Shown: one piece after another, positions 22,609 through 34,529 of the stretch
Layout of the letters: every line of letters starts with the position of its first letter
How positions within the stretch are numbered: position 1 is the first letter of the stretch
Source: Sphagnum magellanicum
Lineage: Eukaryota > Streptophyta > Sphagnopsida > Sphagnales > Sphagnaceae
Assembly (NCBI GenBank): GCA_021904315.1
Contig: CM038915.1
Location: forward strand, 14,074,001-14,138,000
Length of the DNA stretch: 64,000 bases
Direction: 5' to 3'
The notes under the pieces: generated by a model
Database searches by the model: none
What the model was told of the DNA's origin: nothing
Seen by the model: the letters and a program-made list of their open reading frames with translations, nothing else
Made by a program: the position numbers and the translations under genes

Positions 22609-23999
22609 ATAGAGAGAGTATTTCTATCCTTTATTTTTCCCCTTTAAGGCAAGTCTTAGTACATAGTGTTCTTGCATTGCACTACCATGGTTGGGTTGGG
22701 TGGGAGTAGTAGGTCATCAATCCCAAGATTAATTTGCAGGGTAAAGGACTCCGAGAGATTTCTGAGTGTATTTAAATGCATCAATAGGTATCCTTCTTAG
22801 GAAAGAGGAGGGATCTTATGCGTACTTATAGCGGAGTAAGATCCTTCCCACTCATAATGAGAGTGGATGCAAGAATCGTCCCATCTCCCCCCCCCTTTAG
22901 AGCTCTAGAACAAAAATTTGTAATGTGTTTAAGGTTTAGGGTTTGAAGGTTTAGGTTCAAGGTTTAGGGTTTAAGGTTTAATCAATTAAATTATTATTTT
23001 TTAATATTTTAAACATCCCTTGCTTACACTAAATCTTACACAGTCTTTGAGTTCAAATCTAACATTTTTTGGACTTGATATGCTCACTAAGAGGCCTCAC
23101 TTAAAAATGTAAAGGTACCAACATGGGTGCTTGATTCATGGTATCAAGGATATCACTGGAAATGTTTTTTATTTCAAAAAATTCTGCCAGTGCTTTAAGT
23201 CAAGTAACACCTGAGGAGGGCGGCGCTCCCAAAATAAGCACCCTTGCAACACCCCGCACTTCCAAGCATTATACCCAACACATACACCACATGATGTACA
23301 TATGTGTAGGAAGATTTACATATCGGATTGGATATCTCATTCTGCGTAGTCAGATGAAAACATAAATACTTCATCCACTAGTGCTTTCGGTGCCCTAGGT
23401 ACAAAAAGGGAAGTTGCTCATCCGTGATCATTTTTTTAGGGAGTTAATTTTGGATGAGATTTGAACCCACCCATGGATGTATGTATGTATGTATGTATGA
23501 ACCCAATTTACTCGCCACTTTGTGATAAGAATAATAAATAAATATTGGAATTAATTATAATCTTGACTCTTGGGTTGTTAAAAAATGAATTTTCATTATA
23601 TTACTTTTTTTTTTTAATCCTTTCTTCCCTGTAAAGGCTGCAAAAAAAATTTATGTGTTCTTCCTCATGTACGACATCACGACCTATGTTTTGTCTGAAT
23701 AATGGATTAAGGCTGAGACGGACAAATCAATGTTGAGTTTGCTTTGCAGATGTAAGAAGAACAACTGACACAGATAGTTATGCATGGGCTTTTTCTGTCT
23801 TTTTTGTATTTACTACATAGAAATTAAAATAACACGGAAGAGGCTTGTATGGCCCCGCCCCCCGCCCCCCGCCATCTCTTCCCCGTGCATTTTATTGATA
23901 CCAAGGTGTGGTCGTAAAACCCTAAACCTACAGCCTAGGGTGAACAAACACTTAACTTAACCCTGGTACCTTCACCTTCTTGAAGAGACTAATTTCAAC
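22609..23999. other. Repeat-derived stretch without a supported gene
   Basis: Contains worn telomere-like units (22,932-22,978), a short GTAT run (about 23,478-23,497) and a C-rich tract (about 23,853-23,872). An ORF at 23,138-23,365 shows no family signal. Nothing else was identified. Confidence 0.5.
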
Positions 24000-24338
24000 T
24001 TGGGAAATGATGTATTTGAGCTTAAAAGTGATGAAACCTTGAGAAACTTCATTAAACAAAGCAGTCAACAAATGGGGGAAAAAAAAGAAACAAAGAGGGA
24101 GAACATATGTCCGAGCCAAAAGAACAAAACCCAAAGTCAGACACTAAGGGAGAACGAACCAATCATGTTCCAAAGCCACCCCTCCCATCCCCCCAGCCCT
24201 CAAGAAGCAAGAAGCATATCAAGAAGAGAAAGGGATGAAAAACCTGAAAAAGCATTAAACCTAAAACAGCTCTCACTTAGAACAACAACCCTTCTCAAAA
24301 TAGAGGCAACTGGAGTTCTTTGCCAAAAAGATTGTTAA
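24000..24338 (+). CDS. Unassigned hydrophilic ORF just upstream of MITE-like copy 2
   Basis: An open frame of about 110 codons encodes a charged, Lys/Glu/Gln-rich sequence (LGNDVFELKSDETLRNFI near its start) followed by a Ser/Pro/Arg-rich tail. Its upstream boundary is open, so it may be an exon or a gene fragment. It ends at the edge of the element at 24,342. No family recognised. Confidence 0.25.
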   Translation: MGNDVFELKSDETLRNFIKQSSQQMGEKKETKRENICPSQKNKTQSQTLRENEPIMFQSHPSHPPSPQEARSISRRERDEKPEKALNLKQLSLRTTTLLKIEATGVLCQKDC

Positions 24339-24341
24339 AAG

Positions 24342-24670
24342 AAGGGGTGTGTCACACTATGGGCTTGCCATTTACATTAAAAAGTATCTTGAAACAAAAG
24401 AAGAATTATTATGAAACCTCAAATATTTCACCATGCACAAATATAATCTTCAAAAAATCCTCTACCAGAAACCATAATATTCCTTCAAGATATTATAACT
24501 ATAGAATTAATCTCAAGTTTCAACACAGGCCAAGATATCATCATCTTTCAAAAATCATCATATAAAAAATAGACATATTATTACTACCTAGGGGGCAAAA
24601 CCCCTTAAGCTGCTAAACTCTCTAATGAATGTAAACACAATATCCTTGCCTTGCTTGGTAGGCAAGGCCA
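24342..24670 (+). mobile_element. MITE-like element copy 2
   Basis: Full-length member (about 329 bp) of the family first seen in CesA intron 13. It starts AAGGGGTGTGTCACACTATG and ends GGTAGGCAAGGCCA. GCCAAAAAGA occurs just outside the left end (24,322-24,331) and overlaps the right end (24,667-24,676); this could be an insertion duplication, but it does not fit the other copies. Confidence 0.8.
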
Positions 24671-24841
24671 AAAAGAAAAAAGATGGGGGCAAAAACTTGA
24701 GGAAACTGACAAAGGATTAAAGAGTACTAGTCCAAGTAACAAATCCCCCAACAACTTTGCCTTTGGTTCTGTGTTTTGGGTGGTGGGTTCAGTGCAGAAC
24801 TCGTTTTGTGAAAGTCATTTGTTTGGTGGAAAGGGTCAAAG

Positions 24842-25057
24842 TTGATGTTCCTTAAGTCTTCGGACATTTTGCATCACGATAAACATGCGCAACGTTCAAC
24901 AGGATGGTGGCAAGATCACAGAACTTGGGTCATGGTGAACCAGCACCATCCACTGGATGCCCGTTATTACTCAGTTGTGGCTGACCAACCCTCAACTGAG
25001 TTAATATTTGGTTTCACCTTGGTAACCAACTGTGTAAGAAATAGGTCTCATATATAG
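24842..25057 (+). CDS. Unassigned 71-codon ORF, possible exon or fragment
   Basis: The translated sequence is rich in His, Trp and aromatic residues (HDKHAQRSTGWWQDHRTWVM) and looks more protein-like than its surroundings. No family is recognised and no partner exon was found. It is followed by GTAGG microsatellite sequence and a segment (25,190-25,310) loosely related to 40,480-40,560. Confidence 0.25.
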   Translation: MMFLKSSDILHHDKHAQRSTGWWQDHRTWVMVNQHHPLDARYYSVVADQPSTELIFGFTLVTNCVRNRSHI

Positions 25058-27119
25058 GTATGTAGGTAGGAAAACACGTAACTACTAATTAAGTAGGTGG
25101 TTTATACACATGTAAGGGCTGTTTTTACTACCTACCTACTCACAACCCACAAGTAGGTAGGTAGGTAGTAAGAAACATAGCTAACTTCCATGGTTAGCTG
25201 GGGAACTGGAACCCAACAGAAAACTGATTCCTGACCACTTATCATTCATCCTTCGTGGTACGCTGGTGGGTGCTGCTTCACTGTGGCCCTCCAATCCTAA
25301 CACTAGGTAATAGGAATAGCTATTTCTTCTTTGTGCTATGGAGAGGCAAGAGAGTTGCATGCTTTGTATAAAATAGAACTTGTCTTTTAGAAAAAGTTTT
25401 AATTTTTTCACTTAGATGAGTGCCAATTAGTGAGCTGTGTGGACAATTTTCATGTTAGGACTGTGTCAGTGTGTTAAGAATGAGTTTTTAATGTTTTGGG
25501 TGATGAACCAATGAAAGAGGTCTATCACCCCCCCCCAAAAAAAAAAAAATGTGAAGGTTGGATCCCCAAACTAATTAATATGAATCACACTATATTACAC
25601 TAATATTACACTATCAAACACACTCTCCCAAGTGCTATTCCAACACTTTGTTGGATGCAAAGTTACTCATTTATTTTACACCAACAACTCCATTGCATCC
25701 AGCATTTTATTTTTCTCGGGCAATTTTTGACTCAAAAATGTGCCAAAGTTGCCAGTTTTTGAGGGAAAACATTCTGGAATCACCATATTTAAACAATAGC
25801 TTCTAAAATGTTGCCAAAATTATTCTCCTTTGCTCTTTGACTTGTAGTAACCAAATTTGGCTCATTCCTCTTTTGGCAAAACATGACACAAACGTGCCAT
25901 ATTTTGCGGAAAAAAAAATTGAAATTGTCATATTTAAATCTCAGCTTCTACAATGTCACCAGAATATAGCCAGGATCCAAAAAAAAATTAACTTTGCTCT
26001 CTCTTCATGTAGTCGAATTTTGCTAACTCATCTTGGAGGTGACCGACAGGACACCTACCTTAAAAATTTGAAAAAACAAACCCTAGTTGCATAAGCATCA
26101 TGTTTTGAATGAATGAGAAAATGTTTAAATGGATGAATCCAAGAGCAAGATGCATAGGGGTTTAATCTCAAAAGGAAAAAGGCTTTAATCTAGTAATAAT
26201 ACATACTCCTCAATCTATTCTTTGAATCAATCATAAATTCAAACATACTTCGTCCTAAGAAGATGGTGTTTTCTGGTTGTGGTAGAGGAATACAGCAATG
26301 AATTCCTCGCCTTCAGTCTGTATCAAATTAAACTGAGCTATGGTTCAACCCTTCTCAACCCTATCTGCCTTTCATTCACCATTTCACAACTCTTTTAGGC
26401 AACAACAACAAACTACATTTCATATGTTGCTCACAACACAACCCCCAAGCTATGATTCTGCATTAAGTCTTGTTAAGTATCTAAAGTCTTACACTTTTCT
26501 GGGGCCATCAATTTTTCTTGGTAAACAGGCTACCAATTGATCCTGAATGTAGGCTAGTAGTAATGAATGTCTTTACTTCTGTCCCCATATGGACTAGGTA
26601 ACTGGCAACACATCAGATCTATGAGTTATCAAACCTAATCGATTACAGGAGAGGATCAAGCTCTCAGGTTATGGCACACATAAAAGTGTGAGTTATAAGG
26701 TTCAGCCAACCAGCAACCAGGAACGTTCCAAGTGAATTAAGGAGATATGAAAATGTGGAAAGGCAACAAGATATGTGATGTAACTGCGAACTTCTTCTTA
26801 AATGGGGCTTGAATGACCCAGCCGCCATGACTACACTAGTTCTGTTTGGGATGAAATAGTTCTCATCCTAGTAACCAACCTTGTGCAGTCAAAGAGGTTG
26901 AGTCAAAGTTTTCTTTTGCCTACCTTTTAATCCTTAAAAATAAATTATACATCCATACCTACCCCATTCACCCACCTATCTTGTTTTGTTTTTTAAATGT
27001 TTCTAAACCCTAAACCTTCCATAGGTCGTTGTCACTATTCTCACAATCTTTTGTTGTTGTGGTTGCTACATGCAAGCGTTCCTAGGTGAAGGAGGTGTTG
27101 TAAGCTCAAGTTGTGTGAG
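25058..27119. other. Repeat-derived stretch without a supported gene
   Basis: Holds GTAGGTAG-type runs (about 25,150-25,170), a poly-C/poly-A junction (about 25,530-25,550) and worn CCAAAWTTG-type repeats (25,720-26,040). A more balanced stretch at 26,270-26,900 has no sustained reading frame. A CTAAACCCTAAACC tract is at 27,003-27,016. Confidence 0.5.
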
Positions 27120-27375
27120 AGAGGAATGACGGAACAATGTTGATGTAGGGGAAGTGGGGGGAACATTGCTAAGGGGAGCATTGTTGGGGGGAGCTTGGAA
27201 CATTGCTACGAGGGAGCGAGGAGCATTGTTGCTTATTGTTGCAGGGGAGTGGGAGAACATTGTTACATTCAAGAACATTGTTGTGAGCAAAACGAGGTTG
27301 TGCGAAAAACAACATTGCAAGAGGAGCAAAGCGAAGTGGCAACAAGAGCAACATTATGAGAGGAACGTTGTTAAC
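27120..27375. repeat. Short-unit repeat with recurrent GAACATTGTTG motif
   Basis: Variants of AACATTGTTG or GCATTGTTG flanked by GGGGAG or GAGGAG recur about every 20-30 bp. Several frames are open only because of the repetition. Not considered coding. Confidence 0.65.
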
Positions 27376-27439
27376 ATAAATTTGATACATGTTTCTTTTC
27401 TTTTCATACACAATTGCACAAGCCTTTTTTTATTTCCTT

Positions 27440-28165
27440 ACAAGCTTGTAGATAAAGACAACAATGAACAACAAATCATCATCATCTTCTTCTTTTCTTT
27501 TCTTAAGGGGTTTGTTTCAAAAGAAAACGACAATGGCAAGCAGCCATTATCATTTTTCTTTGTTTTTTTTATGATTTTTTTCTTCTTATTGTGCTCCAGA
27601 ACAACGTTATCAATGTCTTCTTCTTCTTCTTAGTCTACTTTAGAAGAAGACGATGATAGTAAACCATTTTCGTCTTCTTGTTTTTTTTCTTTCTTACGAG
27701 CACTCTAGAAGAAAATGACGATGATGAATGTCTCACCCTCATCTTCTTCTTCTTAATTTATTCTTGAAGAAGACGACAACAACGAGCATCATCATCGTCG
27801 TCTTTTTTTTCTTCTTATTATGCTCTAGATTAAAACGATGATGGCAAGTTCACCATCTTCATCTTCTTCTTTTTAATCTATTCCAAAAAAAAGATGACAG
27901 CGGTGATGTTTATCGTCATCGTCTTCTTTCTTCTTCTTTTTTTTCTTACAATCCTTCCAAAAAAACATGACAACAACAAGCATCATCATTGTCGTCATCA
28001 TTTTCTTCTTCTTCTTACTCTGCTCCAAAAGAAGACGACAATGGCAAATTCATCACCATCATTTTCTTCTTTTTAAATTGCTCTAGAAGAATATGACGAT
28101 GGCGATGTTTGCCATTGTCTTCTTTTCTTTTTTCCTTTTACGAACATTATAAAAGAAGATTGTCA
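27440..28165. repeat. Array of imperfect palindromes rich in GAAGACGATGATG and CATCATCGTCTTC
   Basis: Roughly seven to eight units of about 90-100 bp. Each has a purine arm (for example AGAAGAAGACGACAACAACG) and a matching pyrimidine arm (CATCATCATCGTCGTCTT), separated by a short spacer and joined by a TTATKCTCTAGA-like linker. Each unit could fold into a long hairpin. A related array resumes at 34,530-34,745, beyond the retrotransposon and a second repeat. Confidence 0.8.
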
Positions 28166-28237
28166 TAACCCTAGCCTTGGACTTGCAATAAAGGCAAGGG
28201 CTTGCAAGGTTGCAGGCCAAAAAAGAAGCCCGAGAGA

Positions 28238-28242
28238 GAAGG
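28238..28242. other. Target-site duplication, left copy (GAAGG)
   Basis: GAAGG directly precedes the 5' LTR, and the same five bases follow the 3' LTR at 33,725-33,729. A 5-bp duplication is normal for Ty3/gypsy integration and shows that the two LTRs belong to one insertion. Confidence 0.95.
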
Positions 28243-28597
28243 TGTCACGGACGTGACGGTGACGGACAGTGACGGTGCGAACTTTTGCCAACTGGGAGGC
28301 GGTGCGGACTTTTCCCAACTGGGAGACGGTGCGGACTTCTCCCTAAATGTCGCGAACATGACAGTAACGGTGACGGTGCAAACTTTTCCGAACTTGGAGG
28401 CGGTGCCAACTTTCCAACTTTAGAGTTTCCCAGTAGCGTCCTAACAGTATGAATAGAGAGCCTCGAGACATTGTCCCTCACTCTCATCAACACCAGTTGT
28501 ACTTGCTCTTCTAGCTTTCTCGCTTCGAGTGTTACTAGTTCTAGTTTTGGAGCTTAGAGTGTTATTCCGAGTCTTGTGTGAGTTGCCGTCCGCAACA
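28243..28597 (+). repeat. 5' LTR of the chromovirus, 355 bp
   Basis: Starts TG and ends CA. It contains short internal repeats of the type AACTGGGAGRCGGTGCGGACTT at the U3 side. The same length as the 3' LTR with no net indel shows the pair was made in one event. Confidence 0.95.
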
Positions 28598-28621
28598 GTT
28601 TGACGAAAGTCCACTACCAAG

Positions 28622-29608
28622 ATGGGTGACGCTTCCAACATCCAAATGCACGACGTGGTTTCCATGCTGTAACAACTACAACAAGAGAATGTCAACCTAC
28701 GAAACGCCATGGAACAGCTCCAAGTTGCTCGCGCTCCAGTCCATGTTCCAGCTTCCATAGCAAATCCAGTTCCAGAAGCACCAAAAGAACCTCGAGTAAG
28801 CTTGCCAGAGAAGTTTGACGGAGATCGTACAAAACTTCGAGATTTTGTCAATCAAGTTCGACTTGTCTTTCGTCTCCAACCACACAGATACGCAACAGAA
28901 GAAACACAAGTTGGACTCATTGGATCACTGCTCACTGGAACTGCGTTATCTTGGTTTTCGTCACTATTGGAGAAGGATTCTCCACTTTTGGCAAACCTTG
29001 ATCAATTCTTGGAAGAATTTAGAAGAACATTTGGAGAGAGAGATCGAGCCCTTATAGCAACAACAAAACTTCGAACACTGCAACAACGATCGCGTCCAGC
29101 TTCAGCATACGTTGCAAAATTTCAACAACTTGCATGTGACCTCGATTAGAACGACACGGCTCTCATCACCATGTTTCGATGGAGACTCCGCAATGATATC
29201 AAAACCTTGTTGCTGAACTTGCCCAAACCAACTACTCTATCGGAAGCCATTACTCAAGCAATCGACTATGACAACCGGTTGTTCGAGCAGCAACAGGAGC
29301 AACGATTGCTCTTTGGATCATATCGAGCGGATTACACAGCTCCAACCCGCCAAACATCTTCAAGCACTTTGACCCCAGAGCCCATGCAAATCGACACTTC
29401 GAAAGTTAGGAAGCTAACCGAAGAAGAGAAAGAACGACGTCGCAAGGAGCACTTGTGTTTTTATTGTGGAGGCAAGGACCACAACTTAAACAACTGCCCT
29501 TTGAAACCTCAGGGGTCAAAGGTGCACAAATTTCGGTACACCTCAAGCACTTTTGAGCCAAAACACAAGGAAATTGAGTCGAAAAACGATAACAACCAGC
29601 CACATTAG
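28622..29608 (+). pseudogene. gag: Retrotransposon gag, two nonsense changes
   Basis: One frame runs from the ATG at 28,622 to the TAG at 29,606, but carries an in-frame TAA at 28,670 and a TAG at 29,147. The N-terminal part has a glutamine-rich helix. A Gag core follows (KFDGDRTKLRDFVNQVRLVF, then LTGTALSWFSSLL), and a zinc knuckle lies near 29,455-29,500 (CFYCGGKDHNLNNC). Gag packages the element's RNA in virus-like particles. Pol lies in another frame, open from 29,593, so the overlap is short. Confidence 0.9.
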
Positions 29609-32600
29609 GGACTGTGTGGCTAACAAGTGTTGCCATGACATCAGGTCCTATTTTATCCTCTGAACCTTCTCGTTGTTTTAATATCCCACTTAAAATACAT
29701 TTGCATCCACATAGCATAAAAGTTAAATCCTTGTTAGATTCCGGAGCCTCTGCTTGTTTTATTGATAAAAATCTTGTAAAATGTCATAATCTTCCTATAG
29801 TCCCTAAGAAATACCCTGTGATAGTAGAGGTTATCGATGGTAGGCCCTTGATTTCAGGAGATGTCACTCACGAAACTAAACCCTTAGACATTATCCTAGA
29901 AGGGCACCGAAGTACTATTGTATTCAATATCATTAGTTCTCCTTCTAATCCTCTCGTCTTAGGTCTCTCTTGGTTAGAAAATATTAACCCGAATATAGAT
30001 TGGGAAAAGCGAAAATTAACATATCAAACCATAGCTTCTCATGTTTCGTCTAGACACCCTAGAAATGTCCCAAACTCGTATCCTTACCAAGTCCAAGGGT
30101 CTGCGGTCAAAGTTTCGTTGATGGTCGGTGCTCGAGCCTTTATGAGGGCTGCCAAGAATGGAAATATGTTTGCAATTTATGCAATTCCAACATCTCAACC
30201 TGTTCAAGAACCAACCAAGTTACCAGCAGAATATGAAGAGTATCGAGACGTGTTTGAGAAGAAGAACGCTGATACACTTCCTTAGCATCGACCTTATGAT
30301 TGTGGCATCAAACTCCAAGAAGGTGCGCAACCTCCCTTTGGTCCAATCTACAGCCTCTCCCAGAACGAGCTTGCTGCATTGCGAGATTACCTTGATGAAA
30401 ATCTCACGAAGAACTTCATTCGACATTCCAAGTCACCTGCTGGAACTCCTATCCTATTTGTCAAGAAGAAAGACGGCTCCCTTCGGATGTGCATGGACTA
30501 TCGTGGACTAAACAAGGTCACAATCAAGAACCGGTATCCATTGCCGCTTATTTCAGGACTTCTTGACCAATTCAGTCAAGCAAAGATCCACACCAAGATT
30601 GATTTTTGTGGAGCGTACAACCTAGTACGTATCAAGGAAGGTGACGAATGGAAGACGACATTCCGAACTAGGTATGGACACTTTGAATACAATGTCATGC
30701 CTTTTGGTCTTACCAACGCACCTGCCATCTTTCAACATTTGATGAATGACGTATTCCGAGAATTTCTAGATGATTTTGTTGTTTGTTATCTCAACGACAT
30801 ATTGGTTTTCTCCAAGAATGAAGAAGAGCACATCAACCATGTTCAGCTAGTATTGGAAAAGCTACGCACTGCTGGACTATATGCCAAGCTGGAGAAATGT
30901 GTATTCCACCAACCCCAAGTTGAATTCTTGGGCTACATCATTTCTGGAGAGGGTCTATCCATGGACCCAAAGAAGATTCTGACAGTCATCGAGTGGAAGA
31001 AACCGGCTACTGTTCGAGACGTACAATGCTTCCTCAGTTTTGCGAACTTTTATCGAATCTTCATCCGAAACTATTCCAAGATTGCTGCTCCATTGACCCG
31101 ATTGACTCGCAAAAACAAGCTCGAGTGGAATGCGAAAGCAGACCAAGCATTTGAAACTCTGAAGAAGGCGTTTACAATGGCACCTATTCTGACGCATCCT
31201 GACTTCTAGAAGCCGTTTTTTCTAGAAACGGATGCTTCTGACTTTGCCCTTGGAGCGATCCTTTCACAACCCGACAAAGACGAACACCTCCATCCTATCA
31301 CGTTTCACTCACGAAAATTTATTGCTGCCGAGATCAATTATGAAATCCACAACAAGGAACTCTTAGCCATTGTCAACTCGTTTCAAGAGTGGCGTCATTT
31401 TCTCAAAGGAGCTCAACATCCGGTCACGGTCTACATCGATCACAAGAACCTTGAGTACTTCATGTCTGCCAAGGTACTGAATCAACGACAAGCTCGTTGG
31501 AGCATATCGCTTTCGCGCTTCAACTTTGTCATCACGTACCGCCCTGGTTCCAAGCAAATTCAGTCCGACGCTCTTTCCCGACGAGTGTATCTTGCACCCA
31601 GGGAAGGAGATGTAGCTTACAACCAACAAAAGACTACCCTTATCAAGCCTAAGCAACTTCAGCTGAAGATTGTGCGCACCACAACTTCAGTGGATGCATT
31701 TTTTCTCCAAGATATCCGAGTAAGTTTAAAATTCGACCCTTTGGCCTTGAAATTGAAGAACAATGCCGACATCTTCAATCCTAGAGGATTTCCAAGTCCA
31801 GGCTCAGAGGTTATAGATTTAGAATCCCCGAATCAACCTACTTCCAGTTCACAGGTTTCCAGATCGCATGATGCTGATCCAAGATTCCAGTTCCAGGATG
31901 GGCTGTTATACTACCAAGGACTACTTTATGTCCCTGAAGGTCCATGCCGACTCCGAGTGTTCCAGTCTCGACACGACTCTCCATCAGCGGGACACTTTGG
32001 TTACAACAAGACTATGGAGCTAATATCCAGAGACTTTTGGTGGCCCCAAATGTGGAAAACCGTGAAGGACTATGTCACAACGTGTGACACCTGCTCCAGA
32101 TCCAAGATCCCTCGTCATCGCCCATACGGGTTACTTCAACCGCTGTCGATTCCAGAAACCCCATGGACATCCATATCCATAGACTTCATTGTGGACCTTC
32201 CAAAGTCCAAATCTTTTGATTCAGTTTTTGTTGTGGTGGACCGCTTGACAAAGATGGCACACTTCGTGCCTTGCAACAAGACTATCACAAGTAAAGCAAC
32301 GGCACGACTTTTCTTGGAGAATGTGTACAAATATCATGGACTTCCCGACGACATCATCTCTGATCGTAATACATAGTTACGTCCAAGTTCTGGCGATCCT
32401 TGTTCAAAATCTTACAAGTGAAGATCAATTTATCATCGACGTATCATCCTCAGACAGATGGACAAACCGAACGAGTGAATTAAGTATTGGAGCAGTATTT
32501 GAGGTGCTTCATCAACTACCATCAAGACGATTGGGTGGATCTACTTCCAATCGCAGAGTTTGCCTATAACAATACATTTCAGGAGTCCATCCACCAAACT

Positions 32601-33235
32601 CCGTTCTTTGCAAACTATGGACATCATCCACGATTTGACTCTTTGAACTTGAGTTTGGCAAAGAATCCGGTTGCGCAAGATCTGGTCACCAGACTTTTGG
32701 AAATCCACAAAGACATGAAGGCAAGGCTTGTAGAAGCTCAAGAGCGGCAGAAGAGAAATGCAGACAAATCTTGAAAGCAAAATCCGAACATTTCAGTTAG
32801 AGATAAAGTCTAGCTTTTATGTCGCAATTTGAAGATTCGCTGCCAAGCGACAAACTTGACTATCATCATCTTGGACCTTTTCACGTGAATAAGCAGGTCA
32901 ACGAGGCAGCATACAGGTTGGACCTGCCATCATTTATGAAAATTCATCCAGTGTTTCATGTTTCCTTGCTTGAACCGTATAGAGAATCGACTATTCCAAG
33001 ACGGTTGCTAGCACCTCCGCCACCAATCGAGATCAACGGAGAAGAAGAATTTGAAGTTTCTAAGATCATTGATTCCCGCATCAATCGAAGGAGATTAGAA
33101 TATCTTGTACATTGGCAAGGCTATGAAGTAAGCGAGCGAACTTGGGAACCGGCTGCTAATCTTGCTAACGCTCCCAAAATGATCAAAAAAAATCATCATC
33201 AATACCCAACAAAATCGAGTGCCAAAGATATTTGA
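29593..33235 (+). pseudogene. pol: Retrotransposon pol (PR-RT-RH-INT-chromodomain), stops and frameshifts
   Basis: Protease: DSGA near 29,740. Reverse transcriptase: about 30,400-31,050; the catalytic box reads YLND near 30,790 instead of YxDD, consistent with one G-to-A change. RNase H: ETDASDFALGAILSQ near 31,225. Integrase: His/Cys zinc site ending CDTCSRSK (32,085) and a core with SIDFIVDLPKS (32,175). Chromodomain: near 33,060-33,200 (RRLEYLVHWQGYEVSERTWE). Breaks: TAG at 30,283 and 31,207, TAG at 32,374 next to a frame change before 32,391, TAA at 32,475, TGA at 32,772, and another frame change before 32,819. Most stops fit C-to-T or G-to-A changes. The chromodomain normally directs integration to marked chromatin. 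Confidence 0.93.
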
Positions 33236-33369
33236 ATCCAACACGTCTGGATCAACACCAGCACCAAATCAGGCTGTAACCATGGACTTCTTGTAATAAA
33301 TTTTTGTTTTTGTTTTTGATAAGATAAATAAAACAACTCGTGGGAACTCGTCGCTTGAAGGGGGGGTGA

Positions 33370-33724
33370 TGTCACGGACGTGACGGTGATGGATAGTGAC
33401 GGTGCGGACTTTTGCCAACTGGGAGGCGGTGCGGACTTTTCCCAACTGGGAGACGATGCGGACTTATCCCTAAATGTCGCGGACGTGACAATAACGATGA
33501 CAGTGCGGACTTTTCTGAACTTGGAGGCGGTGCCAACTTTCCAACTTTAGAGTTTCCCAATAACGTCTTAACAGTATGAATAGAGAGCCTCGAGACATTC
33601 TCCCTCACTCTCATCAACGCCAGTTGTACTTGCTCTTCTAGCTTTCTCGCTTCTAGTGTTACTAGTTCTAGTTTTGGAGTTTAGAGTGTTATTCCGAGTC
33701 TTGTGTGAGTTGCCGTCCGCAACA
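33370..33724 (+). repeat. 3' LTR of the chromovirus, 355 bp
   Basis: Aligns end to end with 28,243-28,597 without gaps, with about 20 differences mostly of C/T and G/A type. It is followed directly by the right copy of the GAAGG target duplication. Confidence 0.95.
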
Positions 33725-33729
33725 GAAGG

Positions 33730-34520
33730 AAAGTGTGAAGGAATGAACCCTCACATTCGCAAAGGAGCTTCCATTTTGGGAATTAGAGTCTTGGTGGATT
33801 CCTGAATGTTCAAAGAACGATTCCAAGGGTCAAAACCCAATGGCTCGAAAAGTTCTTTATACCATTGCAAAGTTATTGAAACGTAGATGTCTAAAATGGG
33901 CTCGCATCACTCATTTGGACATCTGAAACACAAGTTATGGCCAAAAGAAGGGCCGGGAATCAAATTGGCAATTTGATTCCTGACCATTAAAAGTCATAAA
34001 AGTCAAGAATCGACCCGATTTCCTTTTGTGTAGGTGGCATGCGACATACCATTGGAAAACTCTTGACAAAGGCTATAACTTTGTTTTAAACCTTATCTCA
34101 ATCAGAGGTCTGCACGTAAAGTTATGGGGCCCTGAAGTCGCAAGAATCCTAATTTTGGCAATTTCAGGACTCCCACTTGGGATGTGGGTCTCGTGGAAAG
34201 GCACAAAATATAGTATAAGGGGGGAAGGTGGTGGCTTCCCCCAAGTCTAGGCTATGCTGACTTTTGTGAGTCCGAATTGCCCGTGGTTCTTCCTAGCACC
34301 AAAAGTGCTCCAACTATGCACTAACCACCTCGTGTTGGTTTTGTGCAGGTCCGTGTGAGTAGATAATGCTTCTCACTCTCCCTAGTCCCATCACAGAGCT
34401 CCAGCATGCCCCTCTACCCCCCTCAAAGTGTTACGAGCCAGGGAGCGTGCCCCAATTCTTTGCTTTTCCAGTGTTTTCAGTTTGGATTCACATTTGAGTC
34501 CATTAATGAGCTTGGGAGCT
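33730..34520 (+). repeat. Dispersed repeat A, best-preserved copy (possible solo LTR or LTR fragment)
   Basis: A moderately GC-balanced block with worn relatives at about 45,595-46,300 (same orientation) and about 51,990-52,240 (inverted). Shared landmarks are TGGATTCCTGAAT, a GTTATGGCC-like word, CAAATTGGCAA, TTGATTCCTGACCATTAAAA and a CATTGGAAAA-like word before a run ending in GCTATAA. It encodes nothing clear. Length, composition and dispersion suit an LTR, but ends and target duplication were not found. Confidence 0.6.
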
Positions 34521-34529
34521 CGTAAAAAA

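Larger units (their letters stand above)
28243..33724 (+). mobile_element. Full-length, inactivated Ty3/gypsy chromovirus LTR retrotransposon
   Basis: The element is 5482 bp: 355-bp LTRs at 28,243-28,597 and 33,370-33,724, both TGTCACGG ... CAACA, with a GAAGG target duplication. The order is Gag with CCHC knuckle, protease, reverse transcriptase, RNase H, integrase and C-terminal chromodomain, which is the chromovirus layout. A polypurine tract (GAAGGGGGGGTGA, 33,357-33,369) precedes the 3' LTR. The sequence after the 5' LTR (GTTTGACGAAAG) does not match the usual tRNA-Met primer site. The LTRs differ at about 20 positions by hand count, about 17 of them transitions. Several stops and two frameshifts break the coding region, so it is inactive. 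The Gag resembles fungal and moss Tcn1-type elements more than common seed-plant ones; that is from memory. Confidence 0.97.

Noticed and set aside
23445..23480. tRNA-like T-loop word (TTTGAACCCAC) on the minus strand
   Set aside because: No acceptor stem, D arm or anticodon arm can be paired around it.
26270..26900. Possible copia-type polyprotein remnant
   Set aside because: Balanced composition suggested coding, but no frame gives a sustained match to copia RT or RNase H motifs.
27154..27633. Plus-strand ORF of about 160 codons
   Set aside because: It runs through short-unit repeats and poly-T/CTT sequence; the peptide is low-complexity and has no conserved feature.
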